Shown here: piece by piece, positions 29,086 through 37,070 of the stretch
How the letters are laid out: each line of letters starts with the position of its first letter
Numbering within the stretch: the stretch's first letter is position 1
Origin: Trichomonas vaginalis G3
Lineage: Eukaryota > Parabasalia > Trichomonadida > Trichomonadidae
Reading direction: 5' to 3'
Assembly (NCBI RefSeq): GCF_026262505.1
Contig: NC_067203.1
Location: 186,001-250,000 of the forward strand
DNA: 64,000 bases
Position numbers and translations under genes: made by a program
Notes under the pieces: generated by a model
What the model was told of the DNA's origin: nothing
Seen by the model: only the letters and a program-made list of their open reading frames with translations
The model's database searches: none

Positions 29086-30019
29086 ATAAGCGTTTTACAT
29101 GAATTGTACGATGTATATTTGAAATCCTAAACAGTTTCGTAGCTTCAATTTCTTCTTTTAGTACATCAAAAATTTTAACAATGCCGAAAGTTTCTTTATA
29201 CTTCTTCTTGACATCAGATAATAGGAAATCGTCAGCAGTTGGATAGTTTTTGTTCAGAAATTCTAACATGTTCATTTTATCTTCTACCGGCTTCTCTGCT
29301 TCTTTCTTTAAGTCTGCATAGTCGTTTCGCATACGTTCTATCTCTTTGACGGAGTAGTTATATTTCCTAATTGCTGCTTTACATTTAGAACATTGCGGGT
29401 TCATTTTTGCGTTATATTCTGAAACCTTACCTGCTAAAACAACCAAGGCGTCAATGGTTTTCTTTAAATCTGAAGCAGTTGGTTTTATCTGTTCATTCCA
29501 TACCTTACCTCTTCTATCTTTATCTCTTATCTGCCATACACATTTTGCAGCTAATGAAACAAAGTTGTCGTATGTCTTAAACTCCCCAGATTTATATATG
29601 TCAGAGATGTTCTTATATACCATGTCGCAATCTTTGTCCATAACTTTATGGTTGCAATGAAAACCAAGGAATTCATAATTTACCTTTCGTATGAACTTCT
29701 TTATTTCTACTGAGTCAGTTGCTTTGACTTCAATTTCGTCGAATTCAGGAATAGTTAGTTTTTGCTGCTGAATTTCAGGTAGTTTAGGCAAATGGTCGAT
29801 GAGGTCCTCCATTTCATAAAGATACTGTTCATTTGTTTCATCTTTCGCACTACAGTCTAAATTACTTGTTAAAAGTTCTTGCTTTATCTTCTGGATTTCT
29901 GTTTCGAAAGTATATGAAGAAGGAATGAAGCTTTTCATTTCTACTAACATAGATGTTGGATTCATGACTAACGAGTTTGGTGCTGTTGTTTGAATTGTTT
30001 TTGTGCCGATTGTTGACAT
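29084..30019 (-). CDS. Unknown 311-aa Polinton accessory protein
   Basis: Open. I chose the ATG at 30019 (MSTIGTKTIQTT), as its leader matches that of the KilA-N gene. The N-terminal 110 residues are acidic and low in structure. The centre has a CNHKVMDKDCDMVYKNISDI and LAAKCVWQIRDKDRRGKVWN segment, then CSKCKAAIRKY (a Cys pair), a coiled coil, and a C-terminal DILKE-type domain. It may be a distant member of the KilA-N/BRO accessory set, but I do not recognise the fold. Confidence 0.5.
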   Translation of the reverse strand: MSTIGTKTIQTTAPNSLVMNPTSMLVEMKSFIPSSYTFETEIQKIKQELLTSNLDCSAKDETNEQYLYEMEDLIDHLPKLPEIQQQKLTIPEFDEIEVKATDSVEIKKFIRKVNYEFLGFHCNHKVMDKDCDMVYKNISDIYKSGEFKTYDNFVSLAAKCVWQIRDKDRRGKVWNEQIKPTASDLKKTIDALVVLAGKVSEYNAKMNPQCSKCKAAIRKYNYSVKEIERMRNDYADLKKEAEKPVEDKMNMLEFLNKNYPTADDFLLSDVKKKYKETFGIVKIFDVLKEEIEATKLFRISNIHRTIHVKRL

Positions 30020-30106
30020 TTCTGTTCTTACATACAAAATAAAAAAATAAATAAAAATAAAACTAACTTTATTTTTTATTTCGGGAAAATTCATGAAAAT
30101 TCATGA

Positions 30107-30163
30107 GGGTGAAAAAACAGGTGAAAAAAGAGGTGAAATCTCACCTCTTCACCTAAATTATAT
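30107..30163. repeat. Palindromic GAGGTGA module, third copy in C
   Basis: GGGTGAAAAAACAGGTGAAA, AAGAGGTGAAATCTCACCTC and TTCACCTAAATTATATTTTT. It separates the gene at 29084-30019 from the KilA-N-like remnant at 30153. Confidence 0.75.
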
Positions 30164-30480
30164 TTTTGCTGAATTCAGCAACAAAATGAACGAGGTCAGG
30201 ATGTATGTAAATACATTTGAATTCATTCATAACACCCTTAGTAAGCTCATAAAATGCTTGTTTTGAGGTCGAGCCACTTTTGGCTCCACCGTATTCTTTC
30301 AACCAAAACTCAAGAATTTCCTGCATGAATTTTGTATAAAAAGCAACCACCGGAATTCAGACTGTTGCTATATTCTTCACATAATGCCTTATAATACTCT
30401 TCCCAGGACTTATTTTCCAACAACTTTCTAAATTCTTTCCTAAACTGACTGACTGACTGACTGACGGCACAAAGTGGCTT
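30153..30480 (-). pseudogene. KilA-N-like remnant
   Basis: The reverse strand shows FKCIYIHPDLVHFVAEFSKN at its end, a typical late KilA-N motif (I/V-H-P-x-L followed by an aromatic helix). Weak coding character extends upstream to a GACT microsatellite near 30450. Broken. Confidence 0.45.
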
Positions 30481-30519
30481 AGCGAAAACATTAATATATA
30501 AAATTCATGAAAATTCAAG

Positions 30520-30575
30520 AGGGTGAAAAAACAGGTGAAAAAAGAGGTGAAATCTCACTTCTTCACCTAAATTAT
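30520..30575. repeat. Palindromic GAGGTGA module, fourth copy in C
   Basis: Same design as the copy at 30107, preceded by AAAATTCATGAAAATTCA in both. It marks the left edge of the next gene unit. Confidence 0.75.
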
Positions 30576-30904
30576 ATTTTTTGGTCCGGGAACAACTTTC
30601 TCTCAATTGGAGCTGTAGCATACTCTTTGCGTAAGCGGTTCAGACCTTCTTCGAAGTCTTGGTCTCTCTTGGACTGAGATTGGAATTATGGGGCAGGGTT
30701 TTGCATAAACATCCAAGGGTTGGGGCAGTAAAGCATAGGCTGAGGAGGGTAGTTCGGGAAGCCTTGTGGTGGGTAGTAACCTTGAGGTGGAAATTGGTAG
30801 TAATTCGGAGGTACTTGCTGGAACTGAGGTTGCTGAGGAGACTGTTGTGGTTCTTTAGGTTCCTCTGGTTTGGGAATGGACTCGGTTGGTGGGACGTCGG
30901 ACAT
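30576..30904 (-). pseudogene. Pro/Gln-rich Polinton protein
   Basis: Starts MSDVPPTESIPKPEEPKEPQ and continues with Pro/Gln/Tyr repeats (FPPQGYYPPQGFPNYPPQP). Interrupted once. It starts at the edge of the CTGTCGGAAGGAA minisatellite, which fills the gap to the divergent gene at 31253. Likely disordered; function unknown. Confidence 0.5.
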
Positions 30905-30909
30905 TCGTT

Positions 30910-31250
30910 TGTGTCCTGTCGGAAGGAAGAACTTTTCCTGTCGGAAGGAAGAACTTTTCCTGTCGGAAGGAAGAACTTTTCCTGTCGGAAGGAAATTTTT
31001 TTCCCTTTGTCCGGAAAATTTTTTCCTGTCGGATGGAAAATTTTTTCGAAAGTTCGACCAAAAAGTTCTCAATTTTCGAAAATTTGAATGGTTTACGGAC
31101 GGACAACTGGAAGAGTTCTTCCTGTCGGAAGGAAAAATTTTTCCCTTTGTCCGGAAAATTTTTCCTGTCGGATGGAAGAGTTCTTCCTGTCGGAAGGAAA
31201 AATTTTTCCCTTTGTCCGGAAAATATTTTCCTGTCGGATGGAAGAACTTG
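30910..31250. repeat. Minisatellite CTGTCGGAAGGAAGAACTTT
   Basis: About four exact units of 22 bp at 30917-31000, then longer variants mixing CCTTTGTCCGGAAAATTTTT, CTGTCGGATGGAA and GAGTTCTTCCTGTCGGAAGG up to 31250. Arms such as TTCCTGTCGGAAGGAA hold small inverted repeats. All six frames stay open for long stretches because the unit lacks stops, which explains several long overlapping frames here. Confidence 0.8.
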
Positions 31251-31252
31251 GA

Positions 31253-31612
31253 ATGCAAGAAAGACTTGACGAGGCAATTTACCTCATTGAACTTAACGAC
31301 TGCGTAAAAGACTACTTGCGCAAGGTCATGAAGCCCAAGGTCAAGTTTACCACTATTTCTGGAAGGTCTACACTTCAGCTCGAGACTTCGACTGGAATTC
31401 CAATTCAAATACCAGACGGGACAGCCTACGACGACATAAAGGACGCCAAAAGAGAAGCTCTTGTTAAGTTCCTAAACAAACGTCCTTGGATACTACTTCC
31501 AAACAGAGAGAACCCTTTCCCAAGAATGAACCAAATTCTCAAGGGTCTCCTTCACTTCTCTGGTCAACCATTCTACATAACCTGTGAAGGCGACATCCAC
31601 CCAGTTCAGTAA
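31253..31612 (+). CDS. Unknown 119-aa Polinton protein
   Basis: Open from an ATG directly after the minisatellite (MQERLDEAIYLIELNDCVKD). Contains KVKFTTISGRSTLQLETSTG and a basic-aromatic C-terminal part (NKRPWILLPNRENPFPRMNQ). It is less A-rich than its neighbours and uses more C/G-ending codons, which hints at a different origin. No family recognised. Confidence 0.55.
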   Translation: MQERLDEAIYLIELNDCVKDYLRKVMKPKVKFTTISGRSTLQLETSTGIPIQIPDGTAYDDIKDAKREALVKFLNKRPWILLPNRENPFPRMNQILKGLLHFSGQPFYITCEGDIHPVQ

Positions 31613-31725
31613 ATATCTCATTTTAACTCACTTTTTAATGTTTTTTGTGAAAGTGTCAAAAATAAATTGTTTTCATGAGTTTTCTACGATGTTAGAAAAA
31701 ATGTTATTTTCTAATATCTTCACAT

Positions 31726-32586
31726 TCAATACTTTTTCAGCACTTTTCCGTAGTTATATATGAAAGACAATTCGAGATAAAAGTCATAGTACAATGGAAT
31801 AATATGTTGCACACCATTTGTTGTGAACCAAACTTGAAAGTCAGAGAAACTGTTACTAGGTGGTTCGTAGAATTTAGAAGCAAAGTCATAAAAGTCCTTA
31901 CCAATACATAGAAAACTATTGTTGCTTGAACTGAAACTTGCATGACACATAACATTTTGAGGGTCAAACACGTTTCTATAAACCATCAAATCTGCTGGTG
32001 GAAGTATAAATTTAAATGGACCATCTGGTGGTAATGGTTCGTTCTGGTTTAGTAACCGAAGAAATTGTGCCCAAGAACGTTTGTCTACTTCCCAAAATAA
32101 AAACTCTGTATCTCTTGGAGGGTTAATTTCAATCTTTTGAAATGAAACGGTGGAGTTCATCTTGTCATATTCTAGTTTCAGATAGTATGTTCCATTTAGT
32201 AAAGAGTCGTATTTTTTTTGAAATTCCCAATAATATTTGTTCATTTGAGTTTGAAAGTCATTTAGAGTTTTCTCAAGACTTTCGTCTGAACGAACTGTAA
32301 AGATTCTCATTTCGTCAAATTTGTCTATTAGACCATCAGAACCTTCATACTGCCCATGAAAATATACTGCGAACATAAATGCGTTAGTTCTATTTGAAAA
32401 CAAAACTCTTCTAAATCCTATTGCCTTTGCATCTGAAGGACTTTGAAGCCAACGAATTGGATAGTCAAACCTGTATGCTCGGGATGAAATTTCTTCATCT
32501 GAAATAGTCCTACCAGCATTTGTAAAGATATAGTCTAACGGTTTTGTATCTGCTACTTTTGTTCTTTGTTTTTCAACCTGAAGCAT
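31726..32586 (-). CDS. Conserved Polinton structural-type protein, paralogue 1 in C
   Basis: 286 aa, open, starts MLQVEKQRTKVADTKPLDYI. Shares YRFDYPIRWLQSPSDAKAIG, SSSNNSFLCIGKDFYD and SFSDFQVWFTTNGVQHIIPL with the gene at 38660-39508 in the same element, and the same plan with 45323-46204 in family 1. Beta-rich; probably a virion surface or vertex protein. The start follows the stop of the 34-aa frame with no gap. Confidence 0.65.
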   Translation of the reverse strand: MLQVEKQRTKVADTKPLDYIFTNAGRTISDEEISSRAYRFDYPIRWLQSPSDAKAIGFRRVLFSNRTNAFMFAVYFHGQYEGSDGLIDKFDEMRIFTVRSDESLEKTLNDFQTQMNKYYWEFQKKYDSLLNGTYYLKLEYDKMNSTVSFQKIEINPPRDTEFLFWEVDKRSWAQFLRLLNQNEPLPPDGPFKFILPPADLMVYRNVFDPQNVMCHASFSSSNNSFLCIGKDFYDFASKFYEPPSNSFSDFQVWFTTNGVQHIIPLYYDFYLELSFIYNYGKVLKKY

Positions 32587-32691
32587 TTAATATATGTAAA
32601 AATATATTGTTTTAAAATGGTATGCCATTTCATATTTCTCATCTAACAAACAAGTTTCCCAACGGTCTTCTCCAACAAACTCAGCGTACAT
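32587..32691 (-). CDS. 34-aa reading frame between polymerase and structural gene
   Basis: Starts MYAEFVGEDRWETCLLDEKY and ends in aromatic residues. A TTTTTTATTTTATTTGAAATG motif abuts its ATG, and its TAA is followed at once by the ATG of the next gene, as in other tightly packed Polinton pairs. It could be a microprotein or a leftover of a longer gene. Confidence 0.3.
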   Translation of the reverse strand: MYAEFVGEDRWETCLLDEKYEMAYHFKTIYFYIY

Positions 32692-32734
32692 TTCAAATAA
32701 AATAAAAAAATGTCACTTTTTAAAAAATAAATTT

Positions 32735-34887
32735 TTATTTCATGCAATGTTTTATTTCTGTGCCGTCTTCAAGTATGCCCCAATATTTCCTTTTCGATAT
32801 TACATGAACTTCGGAAAATACCTTATCTAGCTTAAAACAGCCCATCTTTTCACCGACCATTCCCATTTCAATGAGTTTGTTGTATCCTTCTTCGTTCGTC
32901 ATGAGTGCGTCAATGTTCTCATAGTAAACCTTCACTTTGGATTTGACTTCGGAGAAGAATTTGTTGTAGTTGTCAAGGACTGCCTTTGCGAACTGAGGGT
33001 AAGACCAATGTTCGACAATAGGTTTTAATGTGGTTACTAAGCCACTTTGACCTTGAGTGAATTCGTACTTCAAAACAAAAGGAGAAAACCTTTCAACAAA
33101 GTTGTCGACCTTCTCATAATGTTTACTCTTCATCTCTTGAGGTTTCTTAATGGAATATCCCCATGTCGAATTCATAAGCAATTTGAGTGTCATTGCAAGT
33201 TTGGGGTTTGAAGCTTTCCTAATATCATACAGTTGTTGTATGACTTTTCCAACTGTATAGTTCCTTCCCGGGAACTCACCATCTTCGTTTGGAATTCCAG
33301 TCGGAATATATTGGACAAACCTCATGTATGCAGCGTTAAGGTCGACATAGTATATCTTTTCATCTGAGTCGAACTTGTCGCAACCAATTGGTCCAGTTTG
33401 TGGAAATTCAAGCGAGTCTCTTATCTTCTAGAAAACTTCTCCTGTTATCTCATAAACATCGTCGAAGCAACCTGTTTCATATAAAATTTTCTGACCTAAC
33501 TCAGATGCTCTCCAATACAATTTGACGTCAATTGGATGTCTCAATGGAAGTTTGTTTATAGCATCTTGAAGTTCTTGCAACCTCATTGGAAGTTCTTCTG
33601 GTTCAGGTTGGTATCCGAACATACCAACCCCTTGTGGAACTGTGTACTTCTTTTGTACTAGAACTTTGTCTGGAACAACTTTTGGTCTTGCTAACAATGA
33701 AAAGTTTGTTTCGTCTTTGGTACAAAAGTTTCTGTCAGCTTGTCATCTGGAATTGGTTCCAACAAACCTTTCTCGAAAAGAATGTTTACAGCTCTGACAA
33801 TGTTGCACTTACTTTTACCAAAGAATGGGTTTGTAAGACTTTCGTTCAACATGAAGTGGTTGTAGACAATTACAATCTTCAACCATGGTAAGTCTTTGTC
33901 AACAACATAGTCGTCATGTGAAGAACCTTTAGCTGTAGGTATGTTGACTCGGATATTGACATTTGCCAACGGTGCAATTTTTGCCAATTGACCTCTGAGA
34001 ATGTACCTTGTCTTCACACATGACTCAAGATACTTCATCTTCTCATCTGTAACAAGACCAGAGTTCCTGAGACATGTAAGAATGCAAGGTTCATTGACAA
34101 TTGTTTCAATTGAATTGTAAATTCCATACCTTGTCAAGTCAATGTCAGACTTATTTATGAAGGGGAAGTATCCAGCATGTTGTCTGACTGCTTGAGGGTT
34201 AGGTTGGTACCATTCGAACTTGACACTTGCAATTCCTTCAATTGCATTAAAAATGTCTGAGTCGGAGTCAACCATTTGTTCTCTCTTTGTAGTCTTGAAA
34301 GCGTCAAGAAGTTTTGCGGCTGTTTGTTCATTGCCATGTGCATAGTAAATGTGACCATCCAAATCTGTTATGGTCAATCTGAGATTGTGTCCTTTCTTAT
34401 TTCCGTCTTGTATGGCAGCAAGTACACCCATGAAGCCTTCTTTGTTCTTTCCTTCGTCAAAGTTTACTGTAAAGGTTCGACCAGATGTAATTTGACTTCT
34501 AACTTCACGATACTTTTCATATGCATATCTTGTTCTTTCCATGGGAGCATGTGCGTCTTCACCTTTTCCTTTTTTCCTTCTCAAAGGATGCAATTGTTCG
34601 TCATGTTTCCAGTAGAATCTGGCAAAGCCGTCGTGTCCTTCAACTTGAGGTTCACTAACATCGAAAGGCATGTCCATAAGACGTTCTTCTTCTAACCTCT
34701 CTAGTCTGTTTGGATAATTGGCACGTGCTGTTTCCAAATCCATTTCGTAGCGAAGACCAGACAATTTGTCATAGACTTTTATGGGTCTTCCCTTCCTATA
34801 TTTAAACTTCTTCGAAACTTTCCAACCATATCTTTCTAACTCTGCTTTTATTCTAGCAGACCTTCTATCCATTCTATACGGGGGCAT
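32735..34887 (-). pseudogene. DNA polymerase B (protein-primed type)
   Basis: A basic N-terminal part (MPPYRMDRRSARIKAELERY) with KVYDKLSGLRYEMDLETARA, a middle with RLTITDLDGHIYYAHGNEQT, and a palm region holding KLLMNSTWGYSIKKP (the K-x-x-x-N-S-x-x-G motif of family B polymerases) followed by SEVHVISKRKYWGI. This is the Polinton polymerase. The span looks broken in at least two places and is short for the family. It lies on the reverse strand between structural genes. Confidence 0.75.
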
Positions 34888-34917
34888 TTTTATAAAAATA
34901 AAAAAATGTTTTTTTCT

Positions 34918-35501
34918 TTACTTTACATAACCACCTGCTGCCATAAGTCTTTGACGCCAACCCATACCAGCTAATGAAGGTTGACTTGGTTTAGTTTCCA
35001 AACTAAACTTTGGTTTTGGTTTATCTTCAGTTTTTGGCTTCCCTTCTTCTATTGGTTTTTCGTCACTTTTCGGTTTCTCTGACTTTACCTCACTTGCTGG
35101 AATAGTTGTGTCGTCAACATCTTCATAAATGTCATATGCCATCTGTTTCTGTTTTCCTTTCAACTTTTTGTGTTTGTTGTAAAGTTTAGAATATTTCGAC
35201 TCTAAGTCAATGAGATGTTCTATAATGAACTGTTGGTCAGTGAAGTAAACTTTTCCATCTGTTGTCTCGAAAGCTCCTTCAGACTTCAATATTTTATTTG
35301 TGAGAGTCTGTTTCTTTTTGAGATACTAGCCGTTCCATTTCTATGAAAAGTGACTTTATAGTTAGGGTTTGTATTTCCAGACCTGGCACTTTCTATTATT
35401 GAATTTTTCTCTTCATCTGTAAGTTCTTTGACAGGTTTTGACAATGGTTCTGAACTTTTTGTTTGTGGTGTCAAATCTACCGTTTCAACTTCTTCGGTCA
35501 T
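34918..35501 (-). pseudogene. Pro/Lys-rich Polinton protein
   Basis: Starts MTEEVETVDLTPQTKSSEPL and continues with Lys/Glu/Pro-rich segments (KSEKPKSDEKPIEEGKPKTE) and a basic C terminus (GMGWRQRLMAAGGYVK). Interrupted. Position upstream of the polymerase on the same strand would suit a terminal or core protein, but that is a guess. Confidence 0.5.
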
Positions 35502-35520
35502 TTCATCTCAGTAAAAAATT

Positions 35521-35673
35521 TTAGTTTGGTTTGTTTTCAACTGGTTGTTTAGGTTTTTTAAGTCGGTCTAAAACTTCCTGAGGTATAGGAAGAACTTTAC
35601 AAACACGTGGTGTAACTACTGGAAGCCGACAAATCCATCTTGAACTTATTTGTCTCAATGCTGCATTGTTCAT
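35521..35673 (-). CDS. 50-aa Polinton peptide
   Basis: Starts MNNAALRQISSRWICRLPVV and ends in a Pro/Lys/Asn tail. The same leader (TTTTTTTACTGAGATGAAATG) that abuts its ATG also precedes the neighbour at 35501, supporting a real gene. Copy B ends just where this gene would begin. Function unknown. Confidence 0.4.
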   Translation of the reverse strand: MNNAALRQISSRWICRLPVVTPRVCKVLPIPQEVLDRLKKPKQPVENKPN

Positions 35674-35692
35674 TTCATCTCAGTAAAAAAAT

Positions 35693-36094
35693 TTACATTC
35701 CCCACGTTTGAGGCGGTTGAGGTTGGTTATTGTTTACCCACTGTTGTGCATGGTTATATCCTCTGTTAAAGAATCTTTCACCTTGGTCCATATAGTGTCC
35801 TGCTTGGTTATAGTAGTCATTTGCTTTGTTATAATAGTTTCCTGCTTGTCTTCCTACATTGTCCATCCATCCTTGAACTTTTCCTCTTGTTTCAGGATTT
35901 GGAATAAGATTTGTTGCATCTCGTGCTACATCCCAACCTTTCTGTACAGTTTGTATAATAGGTTGTGCTTTCTCTTTAAGTATACCTAATGTACTCAAAA
36001 TCTTCTTTCCAATTCCAAATGCACCTCTGGCTATTGTTCCCACTGCGGGCAAAAATCTGGATGCAACTCCTGCTAATGCGCCAAATAAACCCAT
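35693..36094 (-). CDS. 133-aa amphipathic virion-type protein, copy C
   Basis: Open and nearly identical to 17403-17804 (for example AVGTIARG for AVGTLARG). Gly/Ala-rich hydrophobic N-terminal helix, Tyr/Asn/Gln repeats, Pro/Gln tail. Divergent from the integrase, with both start codons within 17 bp. Likely a capsid-associated, membrane-active protein by layout. Confidence 0.6.
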   Translation of the reverse strand: MGLFGALAGVASRFLPAVGTIARGAFGIGKKILSTLGILKEKAQPIIQTVQKGWDVARDATNLIPNPETRGKVQGWMDNVGRQAGNYYNKANDYYNQAGHYMDQGERFFNRGYNHAQQWVNNNQPQPPQTWGM

Positions 36095-36110
36095 TTCTTA
36101 TAGGGTAAAA

Positions 36111-37070
36111 ATGACGAATCCGAACAAGGACCCCTATGTTTCTAAAGCGACAAAGAAAGCACTCATGATAAAAATCTTTAGTTCAACACCAAATGCTTGG
36201 TTTATGGATATCTTGGAAAACATTCCGAGAGTTAGAACAGATGGACCTCCATACTGGTTAATATTTGTTGGTCAAAACACAAGATACTGTGAAGCCATAC
36301 CATTATGGTCCAAAAATATTTTAGATGTAAAAACTGCTTTGACAATATTCGTTGACAAATACCATCCAACAAAACTGACATCTGACTGTGAAAGTTCTTT
36401 CAAATCAGATGATGTAAAAAACTATCTGCGTTCAAAAAATGTAAACCAATATTTCATTGTCGACCAAAACCATTCTGCTCTTGGTGTCATTGACGGTTGT
36501 ATAAAAATGTTAAGAGACTTAAACCAACCACAAGGTGTTGAAGCAAATGAAATGTCATATGACGACAAATATAGACACTTCTCCATGGCAAAGATGAGAC
36601 AAGTTTTAAATATTTACAATAACTGTAAACAAAAAGGTTTGGGAAACCACTCCCCCGAAGAAATGAAAAACAACCCTGACTTAGAGAAAGACTATATATT
36701 TAATAATTTAGTCAAAAGAGACAAACAAGAAAGAATGCCGGGCTTCAAACTTCAGAAAGGTGACAAAGTAAAAATAGAAATACCTAAACGCGACCCATAT
36801 GAAAATACTATTGACTATGACAACAATGGGAACCCGACAGGTACTCACATTCGTGTTCGTAAAAATAGAAGAAAGTATACAAGAGAATATTATGAAGTTT
36901 TAGGCAAACATGGCAAAATGTACACACTGCAAGCAGAAGATAAAACTACTATTGCCAGACCTCGTTTCAAACTTGTCAAAGTTCAAGGTGGTATACTTTC
37001 AAAGACAGTTCCTAACAAATATAAGACAACTCCTGACGAATATGCTAAAGAAGTTGAAAATGACGACTAA
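36111..37070 (+). CDS. Polinton RVE integrase, copy C
   Basis: Open, 319 aa. Motifs AWFMDIL, KLTSDCESSF and QNHSALGVIDGCIK carry the acidic positions. The basic C-terminal tail has KGDKVKIEIPKRDPY and RKNRRKYTREYYEVLG. It would insert the element by cutting and joining its tips. It ends 4 bp inside the convergent fibre gene. Confidence 0.85.
   Translation: MTNPNKDPYVSKATKKALMIKIFSSTPNAWFMDILENIPRVRTDGPPYWLIFVGQNTRYCEAIPLWSKNILDVKTALTIFVDKYHPTKLTSDCESSFKSDDVKNYLRSKNVNQYFIVDQNHSALGVIDGCIKMLRDLNQPQGVEANEMSYDDKYRHFSMAKMRQVLNIYNNCKQKGLGNHSPEEMKNNPDLEKDYIFNNLVKRDKQERMPGFKLQKGDKVKIEIPKRDPYENTIDYDNNGNPTGTHIRVRKNRRKYTREYYEVLGKHGKMYTLQAEDKTTIARPRFKLVKVQGGILSKTVPNKYKTTPDEYAKEVENDD

Noticed and set aside
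30659-31307. Several long overlapping frames on both strands over the CTGTCGGAAGGAA array
   Set aside because: They result from a repeat unit without stops; only the flanking genes at 30904 (reverse) and 31253 (forward) have support.
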